Below the pieces are notes generated by a model, which saw only the letters and a list, made by a program, of their open reading frames with translations, searched no databases and was not told the DNA's origin. A stretch of DNA of 64,000 nt from Ilyomonas sp965199905 (lineage in GTDB: Bacteria > Bacteroidota > Bacteroidia > Chitinophagales > Chitinophagaceae): NCBI GenBank assembly GCA_965199905.1, contig OZ241366.1, forward strand, positions 2,356,001 to 2,420,000. Direction: 5' to 3'. Of the stretch, positions 18,580 to 27,654 are shown piece by piece (position 1 is the stretch's first letter; each line of letters starts with the position of its first letter). A program made the position numbers and the translations under genes.

Positions 18580-20700
18580 TTAAACAATAACTAATGATTT
18601 TTCTGTTGACGGTTCCATCCAGGCATCGCTTTCTTTCAACAAGCTAATCAGTTCCTCCACCGCGATAGCGCTGTCTACATTGCGTTTCACCACATCTTTT
18701 CCTTTATACAAAGTAATTTTGCCAACGCCACTGCCCACATAACCGAAATCAGCATCTGCCATCTCGCCGGGACCATTTACAATGCAACCCATAATGGCAA
18801 TCTTTACACCTTTTAAATGATTGGTTACAGAGCGGATTTTTGCAGTGGTTTCCTGCAAATCAAATAGCGTTCTGCCACAGGATGGGCAAGAGATATATTC
18901 TGTTTTCGAAATGCGCGTACGTGTTGCCTGCAGAATATTGAAAGCCGTATTGTTGATGAATTGCTCTGCTGTTGTATTGTTTAAGTAATTACGTCCGCTG
19001 GTTTGCTTATAACTTGCGGCTTGCAGCTTATAGCTTTCGGCTGTCATTCCCAAACAAAGTCCATCACCAAAACCATCAAGCAATAAAGCGCCGCATTCGG
19101 TAGCATAATGGATCAAATGTTCATCAGCCGTTTGCCAATAACTATCGCAAATAAACACAACAGGATTTTTGATATTTCTGTTTAATAATTCAATGAACAT
19201 GCGCCTAACATTCAGTATTGCATGCAGAGCTGTACTGCTTAAGCACAACACTATATTAGGCTTGTTAGCAACGGCATCTAAATAAGTGAAATCATTGATG
19301 GAAGTATCATCGCTAAAGCAATCCATCATCACGAAGTTTATATCATCGCTGATGATTGTTGCCGCTGCAAAACTGCTGTCTTCATAAATTGGAAAATACT
19401 TTGTTTTATCTTCTGCAATCTGCCATGCTGCGGGATACACGATCACTTTTAAAGTGCCGGGCAATGCAAAATCCAGCAGTTGATGACCGGTGAAAATATA
19501 ATCTGCTGCAGCATCACTGATGTTCCATTTATCCGTGTTGTAATTGTAAGTATATCCCACACTTTGTAAGTGCGCTGGTGTGATGGTTTCAATCTTACTT
19601 AAATCGGCAATCACAACGGGCACATGAGTTCCGCCAATGTTATCAACTGCAAATGTTTCACGGCGCTTGTATGTGAAAGGTGAATATGGAATGGATAAGG
19701 TATCGGTTGCCAGGTATGAGGTATGAGCAGTGAATTGTTGAACACTCTCATCTAATTTTTCATGACTTACTTCTATTGGCTGATAGCTCACAGATGATGG
19801 CTCGCAGCTCATAGCTTTTCCTTCGTATCTCTTCACCAAATCTTTACATACAGGAATTTCAAATTCGGGGTCTTCTGTAAGACTTACACGAATGGTATCG
19901 CCAATGCCATCTTCCAGCAAAGTGCCAATACCGGCGGCACTTTTTACACGGCCATCTTCGCCATCACCCGCTTCGGTAACGCCGAGATGCAAAGGATAGC
20001 ACTCGCCAAATTCTTCCATCATTTTTTGAATGAGAAGACGATAAGCCTGCACCATTACCTGCGGGTTGCTGGCCTTCATACTGAGCACGATGTTATGATA
20101 GCTTTCGTAGCGCGCAATGCGTAAAAATTCCATCGCACTTTCCACCATGCCCATTGGTGTATCACCGTAACGGCTCATAATCCTGTCGCTCAGGCTGCCG
20201 TGATTGGTGCCAATGCGCATGGCGGTGCCATATTCTTTACAAATAGAAATCAGCGGTGTAAACCGTTGCTGAATGCGTTCAATTTCTTCTGCATAATCGG
20301 CATCGGTATATTCAATTAGTTCAAACTTTTTCTTATCGATATAATTACCGGGATTGATGCGCACTTTCTCTACAATGCGCGCGGCAATTTCAGCGGCATT
20401 GGGTGTAAAGTGAATATCAGCCACAAGCGGTGTATGATAACCGCGAGCCCGCAACTCATTTTTTATGTTCAATAAATTCTCTGCTTCTTTCTTGCTTGGC
20501 GCTGTAATGCGCACTAACTCTGCACCAGCTTCAATACAGCGAATGCTTTGCTCCACCGTACCCAAAGTATCCATGGTATCCGTTGTGGTCATGGTTTGCA
20601 GGCGTATCGGATGAAAATTGCCTAACAATACCTCTCCTATCTTAACTTCGCGGGTTGCGAGGCGGCTATAATCAGTAAGTGAATTACAATATAATTGCAT
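18580..20700 (-). CDS. ispG: 4-hydroxy-3-methylbut-2-enyl-diphosphate synthase, three-domain form
   Basis: A 706-aa enzyme of the MEP isoprenoid pathway, converting ME-cPP to HMBPP with a [4Fe-4S] cluster. The start at 20700 (MQLYCNSLTDYSR) is chosen because ATREVKIGEVLLG is the usual N terminus. The TIM barrel (about residues 1-260) includes PIRLQTMTTTDT and VRINPGNYIDKK. A large central domain typical of Bacteroidota, plant and chlamydial IspG follows, then the cluster domain with CPSCGRTLFDLQ and GCIVNGPGEMADADFGYVGSG. Two stretches in the middle domain are encoded by degenerate 7-nt repeats. A TATTTTGCACC box upstream resembles a Bacteroidota -7 element. Confidence 0.95.
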   Translation of the reverse strand: MQLYCNSLTDYSRLATREVKIGEVLLGNFHPIRLQTMTTTDTMDTLGTVEQSIRCIEAGAELVRITAPSKKEAENLLNIKNELRARGYHTPLVADIHFTPNAAEIAARIVEKVRINPGNYIDKKKFELIEYTDADYAEEIERIQQRFTPLISICKEYGTAMRIGTNHGSLSDRIMSRYGDTPMGMVESAMEFLRIARYESYHNIVLSMKASNPQVMVQAYRLLIQKMMEEFGECYPLHLGVTEAGDGEDGRVKSAAGIGTLLEDGIGDTIRVSLTEDPEFEIPVCKDLVKRYEGKAMSCEPSSVSYQPIEVSHEKLDESVQQFTAHTSYLATDTLSIPYSPFTYKRRETFAVDNIGGTHVPVVIADLSKIETITPAHLQSVGYTYNYNTDKWNISDAAADYIFTGHQLLDFALPGTLKVIVYPAAWQIAEDKTKYFPIYEDSSFAAATIISDDINFVMMDCFSDDTSINDFTYLDAVANKPNIVLCLSSTALHAILNVRRMFIELLNRNIKNPVVFICDSYWQTADEHLIHYATECGALLLDGFGDGLCLGMTAESYKLQAASYKQTSGRNYLNNTTAEQFINNTAFNILQATRTRISKTEYISCPSCGRTLFDLQETTAKIRSVTNHLKGVKIAIMGCIVNGPGEMADADFGYVGSGVGKITLYKGKDVVKRNVDSAIAVEELISLLKESDAWMEPSTEKSLVIV
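19006..19047 (-). repeat. 7-nt degenerate repeat inside ispG (first)
   Basis: Six heptads on the plus strand: CTTATAA, CTTGCGG, CTTGCAG, CTTATAG, CTTTCGG, CTGTCAT. They total 42 nt, so the frame is kept. The coded peptide (AESYKLQAASYK) lies just before the 4Fe-4S domain. Confidence 0.75.
19712..19817 (-). repeat. 7-nt degenerate repeat inside ispG (second)
   Basis: Two heptad blocks on the plus strand: AGGTATG, AGGTATG, AGCAGTG at 19712-19732, and TTGGCTG, ATAGCTC, ACAGATG, ATGGCTC, GCAGCTC, ATAGCTT at 19776-19817. They code a Ser/Gln/His-rich linker (CEPSSVSYQPIEVSHEK, TAHTSYLATD) between the barrel and the middle domain. Confidence 0.65.
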
Positions 20701-20863
20701 AAAAAGAATAACGACAGTGGTTTTGCACGTTTGTTTACCAAAGCAAAGGTGCAAAATAATCAGAAGATGAATCGTTAAGTTGAAAGGTTATCCTGGTTTG
20801 CAAAAAAGATGAGATGTTTGAAATATACATTTTGGTAAACGCCTCAATTAACCGTTAAAAGCA

Positions 20864-21679
20864 ATGGCAGGCAAACCGCATAGCAATGCGCTCATTCATC
20901 ATACCACGTACAAGATTAAAAGCCACTGGGCCGAGATGCGAAGCTCGATTCAGCCATTTGATAATCATGCCGATTACATTGCTAAATGGATTCTGCAACA
21001 CGCTTACTTAAAGCAGGTTTCCTTTCATAACAGTGTTACAATTACTTTATGGGATATCGTTTCCAACCGCTTTGTGATGGTTTTGGACGAACGTAATATT
21101 ACCGGTTACGATTTATCGCTGTACACAGCCGAGAATGGAGTTGATTTTTCGTTAGCCAATTTTCACCCCGATCATATTCATGCTCTTCATCTGATGAACC
21201 GTTGCGCCAGCGAGTGTATGTTGCTTCACCGCGAAGATGCGCACATAGACAAAATGATGATAAACATGGATGCATCGTACCGCATAGCCGATGGCAGTTA
21301 CATCCATATTCTTCAACAAATTGTGCCGGTAGAAACGGATAAAAACGGGTACCCGTTTTTGTTTCTTAGCTACATACGCGATATATCTCACCTGAAAAAA
21401 ACCATGTCTGCTTCTATGGTTTTTACCACTCCACAGGTTTGCAAACTCTGGAATTATGATGCCGATAAACGCGGCCTCGAAGTGGTAATGCCGCTCACCA
21501 TGCAAGAGAAGAAAATTGTGCAAATGCTTGCTGAAGGCAAGGCAAGCCGGTACATTGCCGACGAACTGTCTCTTAGCCCGCATACCGTTGACACCCACCG
21601 CCGCCGCCTGCTGGCGAAAACCAATTGCTTAGATACCACCGCCCTCAGTGCGTATTTCCAGTTGATAGGATTGCTGTAA
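20864..21679 (+). CDS. LuxR/GerE-type helix-turn-helix regulator with PAS-like sensor
   Basis: A 271-aa protein. The C-terminal ~60 residues form a LuxR HTH: MPLTMQEKKIVQMLAEGKASRYIADELSLSPHTVDTHRRRLLAKT. The N-terminal ~190 residues resemble the PAS-like domain seen in Bacteroidota one-component LuxR proteins (YDLSLYTAENGVDFSLANFHPDHIHAL, then ADGSYIHILQQIVPVETD, FLFLSYIRDISHLKK). No receiver domain is visible, so it probably senses a signal directly rather than through phosphorylation. It is divergent from ispG. The target genes are unknown. Confidence 0.87.
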   Translation: MAGKPHSNALIHHTTYKIKSHWAEMRSSIQPFDNHADYIAKWILQHAYLKQVSFHNSVTITLWDIVSNRFVMVLDERNITGYDLSLYTAENGVDFSLANFHPDHIHALHLMNRCASECMLLHREDAHIDKMMINMDASYRIADGSYIHILQQIVPVETDKNGYPFLFLSYIRDISHLKKTMSASMVFTTPQVCKLWNYDADKRGLEVVMPLTMQEKKIVQMLAEGKASRYIADELSLSPHTVDTHRRRLLAKTNCLDTTALSAYFQLIGLL

Positions 21680-21875
21680 GTTATCCCGGAAAACTTTTAC
21701 TCAAACTGAGTATTGACGACGCCTTCCCATCTCTCTATTTTAGCGCACTGAAAACATAAACTATGTAGAACCAAAATATTACCTGGCATTTCGCCATCAC
21801 TCTTCATAAACAATCCCGTTCCCCAATCATTTTTTCAATTTTTACAAACCACAACACGGGAAAAATTGCGGTAGC

Positions 21876-21900
21876 GCTGCGCTGAAAGTACCGGCGCAGC
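21876..21900 (+). other. GC-rich hairpin in intergenic DNA
   Basis: GCTGCGC (21876-21882) pairs perfectly with GCGCAGC (21894-21900) around an 11-nt loop. There is no T run, so it is not an obvious terminator. The rest of 21680-21958 shows no gene. Confidence 0.3.
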
Positions 21901-21958
21901 TATGCATTGTCAGGATGATGTTTTCAAAACATTTCTACATAACCATCATCTTATAATT

Positions 21959-22570
21959 ATGAGAACCGGGAATTCTTTCGCAGTCCATAAATATTACCAA
22001 AACAAACTTCCATTCAAGAGGCGCACAGCCGCTACTTTTTTTGTTGTCCTGCAGTTGCTAACAGCCAGTCTTTTATTGGGTGTAATACCAGCAACTACAC
22101 AGATGTAAGCGGTCTCGTTTTTAACCCGGCAAATGCGCCCGACAGCCGCTACCACTATAGTTTTAATTTATTTCAGATTAATGCCAATGTTGCCAACAAT
22201 ATCATTTCGGCTCGCAGCATCAACCGCGGTACTCATTATAATAGTAATTCTTATAATACTTGCAATGTAACGGGTGCTGTTAACCTTGCCTTTGGCGGCG
22301 CTTCTTCATCAACCTGAAAGCTGACGATTTGTTTAAATTCAATAGCCGCGGTCTTGCCTTTAACCTGGGTTTGTTGTATGAATATCGCCCCAATACAGTT
22401 ACCCTACTTGATACATCGGATAACAAATACCTGGTAAAGTATCGCTGGCTTTGCTGGATGCCGGCAGCATAGAATTCAAGAAAGATCGTGCCCGCAGCAG
22501 CGATTATAGTGTGGGTGCGAATAAAAGAGGGAAACTAATGGTGCAGCTTTTGTGTATAACTAAATACTAA
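21959..22570 (+). pseudogene. Shredded DUF5723-type outer membrane protein gene
   Basis: Pieces of one protein appear in successive frames: a signal region (RRTAATFF...), then SFIGCNTSNYTDVSGLVFNP and DSRYHYSFNLFQINANVANN ending at a TGA near 22318, then ADDLFKFNSRGLAFNLGLLY and EYRPNTVTLLD ending at TAG, then SLALLDAGSIEFKKDRARSS running to the TAA at 22568. These fit the N-terminal half of Bacteroidota DUF5723 beta-barrel proteins. At least three frame changes and apparent internal deletions show a dead gene rather than a sequencing slip. Nothing of the C-terminal barrel remains. Confidence 0.7.
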
Positions 22571-22608
22571 ATAATTTAGTTTAAAGGATAGTTTTGTGAC
22601 ATTATATT

Positions 22609-23883
22609 TTGACAACTAAAAAAGGGATTGTGAGCGAGCGGATAACGGAAAAATTACAGATACTGGCAGATGCAGCAAAGTATGATGTTAGTTGCGCATC
22701 GAGCGGAAGCAACCGGAAGAATACGAACAAAGGATTGGGTAATACCGGCATGGGTATTTGCCATGCGTACACAGAAGACGGACGTTGTGTTTCTTTATTA
22801 AAAATATTACTGACCAATCACTGCATTTTCGATTGTGCGTATTGTGTAAGCCGCAAAAGCAACGACATTAAAAGAGCCGCTTTCACTGTGCAGGAAGTGG
22901 TAGATTTAACCATTAATTTTTATCGCAGAAATTATATCGAAGGCTTGTTTTTAAGCTCCGGCATTTTCACGAATGCCGATTATACTATGGAGCGTTTGGT
23001 GCGCATTGCAAAAAAGCTGCGCACCGAAGAAAGATTCAATGGATACATTCATCTGAAAGCCATTCCCGGTGCAAGTGATGAACTGATAAAAGAAGCCGGT
23101 TTATATGCCGATCGACTGAGTGTGAATGTAGAAATGCCAACCGAGCAAAGCCTGAAATTACTGGCGCCTGATAAAAAGCGCGAAGACATGATAAAGCCCA
23201 TGCGCTTTTTAAAAGATGAAATTATCCAGTATAAGGCAGACAAGCTTATTCATAAACATACGCCACACTTTGCGCCAGCCGGGCAAAGCACGCAAATGGT
23301 AATTGGCGCTACGCCGGAAACAGATTTTCAAATCCTTCATCTTTCCAATGGCTTTTATAAAAAGATGAACTTAAAGCGCGTGTACTATTCAGGTTATGTG
23401 CCAATTAGCAACGACAATCGCTTGCCTGCCATTGGTACACCTGTTCCTATGATACGGGAAAACCGGCTATATCAAGCAGATTGGCTGATGCGTTTTTACG
23501 GTTTTGATGTACGGGAAATTGTAGATGTAAATAATCCACATCTTGATATAGATATTGATCCAAAATTAGGCTGGGCATTACGCAACCTGCACCTGTTTCC
23601 GCTTGATATTAATAAAGCGGATGAACGATTAATTATGCGTGTGCCGGGCATTGGCGTGGCTTCGGCAAAAAAGATTGCAGGCGCCAGGAAGTTTGCAACG
23701 CTTAGCTGGGAACACCTGAAAAAAATCGGGATTGCGTATAACCGCGCGAAGTATTTTATCACTTGCAAAAGTGCTGATTTTGTAATGCGGGATTATTCTG
23801 CCATGCAGATAAAACAACAAATACTGGCGATACAGAATAGTAAATACGCAGCTAATTTTTCACCGCAACTAAAGATTTTTTAA
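22609..23883 (+). CDS. Radical SAM protein linked to DNA modification/repair
   Basis: A 424-aa protein. The cluster-binding motif CIFDCAYC (CxxxCxxC) lies about residues 73-80, preceded by AAKYDVSCASSGS and GICHAYTEDGRCVSLLKILLTNHC. The C terminus has a helix-hairpin-helix-like segment (IMRVPGIGVASAKKIAGARKF), typical of DNA-binding proteins. This matches the family named putative DNA modification/repair radical SAM protein, which nearly always pairs with a DUF4130 protein. The start may be TTG 22609 or GTG 22630; homologues usually begin near SERITEKL, favouring the second. The reaction is not established. The next gene starts 1 nt after the stop. Confidence 0.88.
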   Translation: MTTKKGIVSERITEKLQILADAAKYDVSCASSGSNRKNTNKGLGNTGMGICHAYTEDGRCVSLLKILLTNHCIFDCAYCVSRKSNDIKRAAFTVQEVVDLTINFYRRNYIEGLFLSSGIFTNADYTMERLVRIAKKLRTEERFNGYIHLKAIPGASDELIKEAGLYADRLSVNVEMPTEQSLKLLAPDKKREDMIKPMRFLKDEIIQYKADKLIHKHTPHFAPAGQSTQMVIGATPETDFQILHLSNGFYKKMNLKRVYYSGYVPISNDNRLPAIGTPVPMIRENRLYQADWLMRFYGFDVREIVDVNNPHLDIDIDPKLGWALRNLHLFPLDINKADERLIMRVPGIGVASAKKIAGARKFATLSWEHLKKIGIAYNRAKYFITCKSADFVMRDYSAMQIKQQILAIQNSKYAANFSPQLKIF

Positions 23884-23884
23884 G

Positions 23885-24643
23885 ATGAAGTTGCTGGTGT
23901 ATGATGGCACGTTTGCCGGTTTTTTAACGGCAGTGTTTGAGGCGTATGAATACAAGTTTGATGTTGCCAAAATTGTAAAACAAAGTGTTTACAACGCATC
24001 TGTTTTTGCACAAGATCATGTGGTAACGACAGACAACACAAAAGCGAATCGTGTATGGAAAGGAGTTTTGAAATATGCCGCTCATGGCGCCGCTGAAAGC
24101 TTATATCATAGCTGGCTGAGCGAGATATTTAATATCGAAAAATACCTGCTGCAATACATAAAATATCTGTTTGCCAAAAAGAGCCCGGTTGATACAGATT
24201 ACAGTAATGCCGCGGTATTGAAGATTGCGCAGGTAACGAAACAGGTGCATCGCGAGCGTCATCGCATGGAAGCATTTGTGCGTTTTCAGCTTACGAAAGA
24301 TGGGCTGTATTATGCGGCGGTAGAGCCTGATTATAATGTGCTGCCTTTACTCATTGATCACTTTAAAAACCGCTATGCCGATCAGCGCTGGCTAATTTAT
24401 GATGGCAAGCGTAAGTATGGTATTTACTATAATTTAGAAACCGTAGAAACGATTGAGTTATTATTTTCCGAAGATGTAAAACAAGGCGGTTTGGCTATAG
24501 CTTTTGCGGAAGAAGAAGCCATGTATCAATCATTGTGGAAGAATTATTTTCAAAGTGTAAACATCAAAGCAAGAAAAAATACGAAGCTGCATATTTTGCA
24601 TATGCCGAAACGGTATTGGAAATATTTGCCGGAGAAAATATAG
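23885..24643 (+). CDS. DUF4130-domain protein, partner of the radical SAM enzyme
   Basis: A 252-aa protein beginning LLVYDGTFAGFLTAVFEAYEYK, the start of the putative DNA repair family that carries DUF4130. The segment VHRERHRMEAFVRFQ (about residues 119-133) and later DQRWLIYDGKRKYGIYYNL and HMPKRYWKYLPE are characteristic. In some species this domain is fused to a uracil-DNA glycosylase; here it is free-standing, with no glycosylase gene next to it. It starts one base after the radical SAM stop codon, so the two are surely co-expressed. A role in DNA modification or repair is predicted from the family name and context only. Confidence 0.87.
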   Translation: MKLLVYDGTFAGFLTAVFEAYEYKFDVAKIVKQSVYNASVFAQDHVVTTDNTKANRVWKGVLKYAAHGAAESLYHSWLSEIFNIEKYLLQYIKYLFAKKSPVDTDYSNAAVLKIAQVTKQVHRERHRMEAFVRFQLTKDGLYYAAVEPDYNVLPLLIDHFKNRYADQRWLIYDGKRKYGIYYNLETVETIELLFSEDVKQGGLAIAFAEEEAMYQSLWKNYFQSVNIKARKNTKLHILHMPKRYWKYLPEKI

Positions 24644-24757
24644 AGCACGATGTTTAGGATTTACTATTGAATAAGTAAGATTGAATATTGTTTGCAACGA
24701 AAGCCTGAAGGTATTCCATTTGTCGTAAAAATCCAGCTAATCCGTGTCGCCTGTGTT

Positions 24758-25771
24758 CTATAAATCCGACCAGGTCTTCTTTTTCCGCACATAATATTTC
24801 CATACAATACTTCCTTTAAAAACACCCGGTGCTTTGCGTAATGACAGCTTCTTTTTCGGGCTGTCTTTTTCATCAGACAACATCCATTTTAAGAATTCAA
24901 AGTAGGCTTTGAAAACTGCAAAGGCATTGTCATTCTGTCTCTTCATTACGAATTGCACGGCAGCCAATCCATCCATCATAAAACGCAATGGCAATAACCA
25001 CATATTTACATACCAAGGCGAATTGCGCCAGCACATAATGATATTGTTCCGGAAGTTGAGATATGTTTTACGTGGCGATTGATATGATAAAGAACCGCCA
25101 CCTAAATGATAAATAAAAGATTGCGGGCAATACATCACTTTATAGCCCGCGCTATGCGCCCGCCAGCACATATCAATCTCCTCCATGTGCATGAAATAGA
25201 AGCCATACATACCACCGATTTGCCAATATGCTTTTTTGCGAATGAGACAGCAACTTCCGCTTGCCCAGAAGATTTCTTTTGCATCATCGTATTGACCTTT
25301 ATCTTCTTCTACCCTATCGAAAATTCTGCCACGGCAAAACGGGTAACCAAGTATATCTATAGCGCCGCCGGCAGCACCGGCGTGTTCAAAAAGATGCTTG
25401 TTGGTAAGCGATAATATTTTAGGCTGAACGATGGCGATCTTGTCATCGCTTTGCATCATTTGCACCATTGGTTCCAGAAAATTTTGAGGCACTTCCACAT
25501 CTGAATTCATCATCAGGTAGTAATCTTCCTTCAATCCCCATAAGCCTTTGTTGTAGCCAAGTGCAAAGCCATAATTTTCATCCAGCACAATTGTTTTAAC
25601 CAAAGGGAAACTGGTATTTACAAAAGAGACAGAGCCATCGCTGCTGTTGTTGTCAATGATATAAACGGTATAATCAGGATAAGAAAGATGAAGCAGAGAA
25701 GGTAGAAGTGTTTCTAAAAAATGCCTGCCGTTCCAGTTAAGAATGGCGATGGCAACGGAAGGTTGATTCAT
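24758..25771 (-). CDS. Family 2 glycosyltransferase
   Basis: A 337-aa GT2 enzyme of the GT-A fold: VAIAILNWNGRHFLETLLPS, IIDNNSSDGS, the DXD-like NSDVEVP, FWASGSCCLIRKKAYWQIGG, and MHMEEIDMCWRAHSAGYKV. This resembles rhamnosyltransferase-type GT2 proteins used for surface polysaccharide. A C-terminal hydrophobic segment suggests membrane association. The start at 25771 gives an ATGA overlap with the stop of the upstream nucleotidyltransferase gene; another ATG is six bases earlier. No wider polysaccharide cluster is visible. Confidence 0.88.
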   Translation of the reverse strand: MNQPSVAIAILNWNGRHFLETLLPSLLHLSYPDYTVYIIDNNSSDGSVSFVNTSFPLVKTIVLDENYGFALGYNKGLWGLKEDYYLMMNSDVEVPQNFLEPMVQMMQSDDKIAIVQPKILSLTNKHLFEHAGAAGGAIDILGYPFCRGRIFDRVEEDKGQYDDAKEIFWASGSCCLIRKKAYWQIGGMYGFYFMHMEEIDMCWRAHSAGYKVMYCPQSFIYHLGGGSLSYQSPRKTYLNFRNNIIMCWRNSPWYVNMWLLPLRFMMDGLAAVQFVMKRQNDNAFAVFKAYFEFLKWMLSDEKDSPKKKLSLRKAPGVFKGSIVWKYYVRKKKTWSDL

Positions 25772-26073
25772 TTGCAAAACATGTAAATAAGCTGACGCTG
25801 TTTGTCAATTACCTGGCGGAAATAAGGATTTTTAATAGCTTTTTCTTCTAATAAATCGATTGGCTTTTGAAACACATTTTCCAATGAAAATTTTAGCTCA
25901 TAGTAGTTATCAGCATAATTGGAAATACCCATCGGTTCAAAATCTACAATCAGGTCAATGTCGCTATCGGCATTAAAATGATCAGTAAGAATAGAACCAA
26001 AAGCATATAGAAATCTAACCTCGTGCGCCAGGCATACATCACTAATATGATCTTTACATTTTTCCAGTATCAT
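25768..26073 (-). CDS. MNT-type nucleotidyltransferase domain protein
   Basis: A 101-aa minimal nucleotidyltransferase with the active-site pattern FGSILTDHFNADSDIDLIV (GS then DxD). Such proteins are often the antitoxin of HEPN-MNT pairs, AMPylating the HEPN toxin. Here no HEPN partner flanks it: downstream comes a glycosyltransferase with an ATGA overlap and upstream ribE. It may therefore be an orphan or act elsewhere. Confidence 0.82.
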   Translation of the reverse strand: MILEKCKDHISDVCLAHEVRFLYAFGSILTDHFNADSDIDLIVDFEPMGISNYADNYYELKFSLENVFQKPIDLLEEKAIKNPYFRQVIDKQRQLIYMFCK

Positions 26074-26131
26074 GACACATCAAATATATTAAGAAGAAAA
26101 GTGCTCCTGGTAAACAAGCTTCACAACTCTC

Positions 26132-26725
26132 CTATTTTCTCTGCAGCGAATAAATCCGGTTAATATACTTTCCAATCATATCAAACTCAATATTTACCAC
26201 GCTTCCCTTTTCAACCTGCTGAATATTGGTATGCTCATACGTGTATGGAATGATGGAAACAGTGAAAGAGGTATTGCTCACATTATAAGCTGTAAGGCTG
26301 ATGCCGTTTACACAAACAGAACCTTTTTCTATCATCAGCGGCGCAAATTGTTCATCAAAAGAAAACGTGTACTCCCAGCTTCCGTGCAGGTCTTTTTGTG
26401 CTATACAAATAGCAGTGGCGTCTACATGTCCCTGCACAATATGACCATCAATCCTGCCATTCATTGGCATGCACCTTTCCAGGTTCACCAGCTTGCCTTC
26501 TGCCCAGTTACCAAGGTTTGTTTTGAGTAATGTTTCCGCTACAGCAGTTACGCGATGCGCGCCATCCTGCAGGGCATCAACGGTAAGGCAAACGCCGCTG
26601 TGGCTTACACTCTGGTCTATCTTCAGCTCGTGGCTAATGACGCTTTCAATCCAAAAAATCTTATTGGTTTCCTTTTCCTCCACCGAGGCTATTTTGCCGA
26701 AGGCTTCTACAATTCCGGTAAACAT
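26132..26725 (-). CDS. ribE: Riboflavin synthase alpha chain
   Basis: A 197-aa enzyme that dismutates two 6,7-dimethyl-8-ribityllumazine molecules into riboflavin. The start at 26725 (MFTGIVEAFG) is the invariant N terminus. The two lumazine-binding repeats are visible, each with its S/CxT signature: SVSHSGVCLTVD about residue 40 and KGSVCVNGISLTAYNV about residue 135. GHIVQGHVDAT marks the second repeat. Length is normal. A TACCTTGC just before the start may be a -7 box. The other rib genes are not in the window. Confidence 0.96.
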   Translation of the reverse strand: MFTGIVEAFGKIASVEEKETNKIFWIESVISHELKIDQSVSHSGVCLTVDALQDGAHRVTAVAETLLKTNLGNWAEGKLVNLERCMPMNGRIDGHIVQGHVDATAICIAQKDLHGSWEYTFSFDEQFAPLMIEKGSVCVNGISLTAYNVSNTSFTVSIIPYTYEHTNIQQVEKGSVVNIEFDMIGKYINRIYSLQRK

Positions 26726-26852
26726 GGGTGCAAGGTAAGATTCTATGTACGATGTCAGATGTGTGAGAACGGAATGGCATTTCAACTTTTGGAAATAGGG
26801 TTCCGCAGTAGGCAGGATAGCACGCAAGTTTTTGCATCCCTATCATGCAGCC

Positions 26853-27557
26853 TTATTCGCCCTTCAGTTCGTTTATGTTTTGGGTAAATTCATCCATACT
26901 CATCGCATCTTCTACCAAAAAATCGCCGATGCGGGCACGACATAAGCTGCTTAAATAGCCGCCAACGCCCAGCGAAGCGCCAAAATCGTTGGCAAGGCTG
27001 CGGATATAAGTGCCCGTTGTGCACACCACTTTAAAGAACACCTGGGGCAAATCGGTTTTGGTAATGGTAAATTCAGAGATGGTAACAGGGCGCGGCTCCA
27101 GTACCACATTCTCCCCTTTGCGGGCAGCGAGATAGACCGGCCTGCCGTCTTTTTTTATGGCAGAATGCGCAGGTGGTATTTGCATAATATCGCCGGTAAA
27201 GTGAATGGTGGCATTGTGGATTTGTTGTGTAGACAACTGCGAAATATCAGTGATGTTCTCCGGCTCACTTTCCTTATCATAAGTGGGCGTGGTGGCACCC
27301 AGCGTAATGCTGCCGGTGTATTCTTTTTCCATGCCCATGTATTCATTAATTTTCTTAGTGTATTTGCCGGTGCAAACAATGAGCAAGCCTGTGGCTAACG
27401 GGTCTAATGTACCCGCATGACCCACTTTTGAAATGCCTGTGAGAGTGCGCACTTTTTTCACCACATCAAACGATGTCCAGTGCAAGGGTTTGTTAAGTAA
27501 TAAAACTTTGCCTTCTAAATAAGATTCGAGTGCGGGATGAACCGGTCGTTGCTTCAT
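26853..27557 (-). CDS. truB: tRNA pseudouridine(55) synthase
   Basis: A 234-aa enzyme making pseudouridine 55 in the T loop of tRNAs. LLLNKPLHWTSFDVVKKV and GHAGTLDPLATGLLIV (catalytic Asp about residue 52) are diagnostic, and the later GTYIRSLANDFG fits. The C-terminal PUA domain is short or absent, as in many Bacteroidota. It diverges from hemH with about 97 nt between starts. Confidence 0.95.
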   Translation of the reverse strand: MKQRPVHPALESYLEGKVLLLNKPLHWTSFDVVKKVRTLTGISKVGHAGTLDPLATGLLIVCTGKYTKKINEYMGMEKEYTGSITLGATTPTYDKESEPENITDISQLSTQQIHNATIHFTGDIMQIPPAHSAIKKDGRPVYLAARKGENVVLEPRPVTISEFTITKTDLPQVFFKVVCTTGTYIRSLANDFGASLGVGGYLSSLCRARIGDFLVEDAMSMDEFTQNINELKGE

Positions 27558-27654
27558 GAAACGTTTGTTTGTGCTCTATCTTTGCCGCCGCTCGGGGCGA
27601 TTTTTTACTGCGCAAATATATCGCTGCTATACACAGCAGCCGGTACAGAAGATT

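Noticed and set aside
25768..26073. HEPN-MNT toxin-antitoxin module
   Set aside because: No HEPN-domain gene lies on either side.
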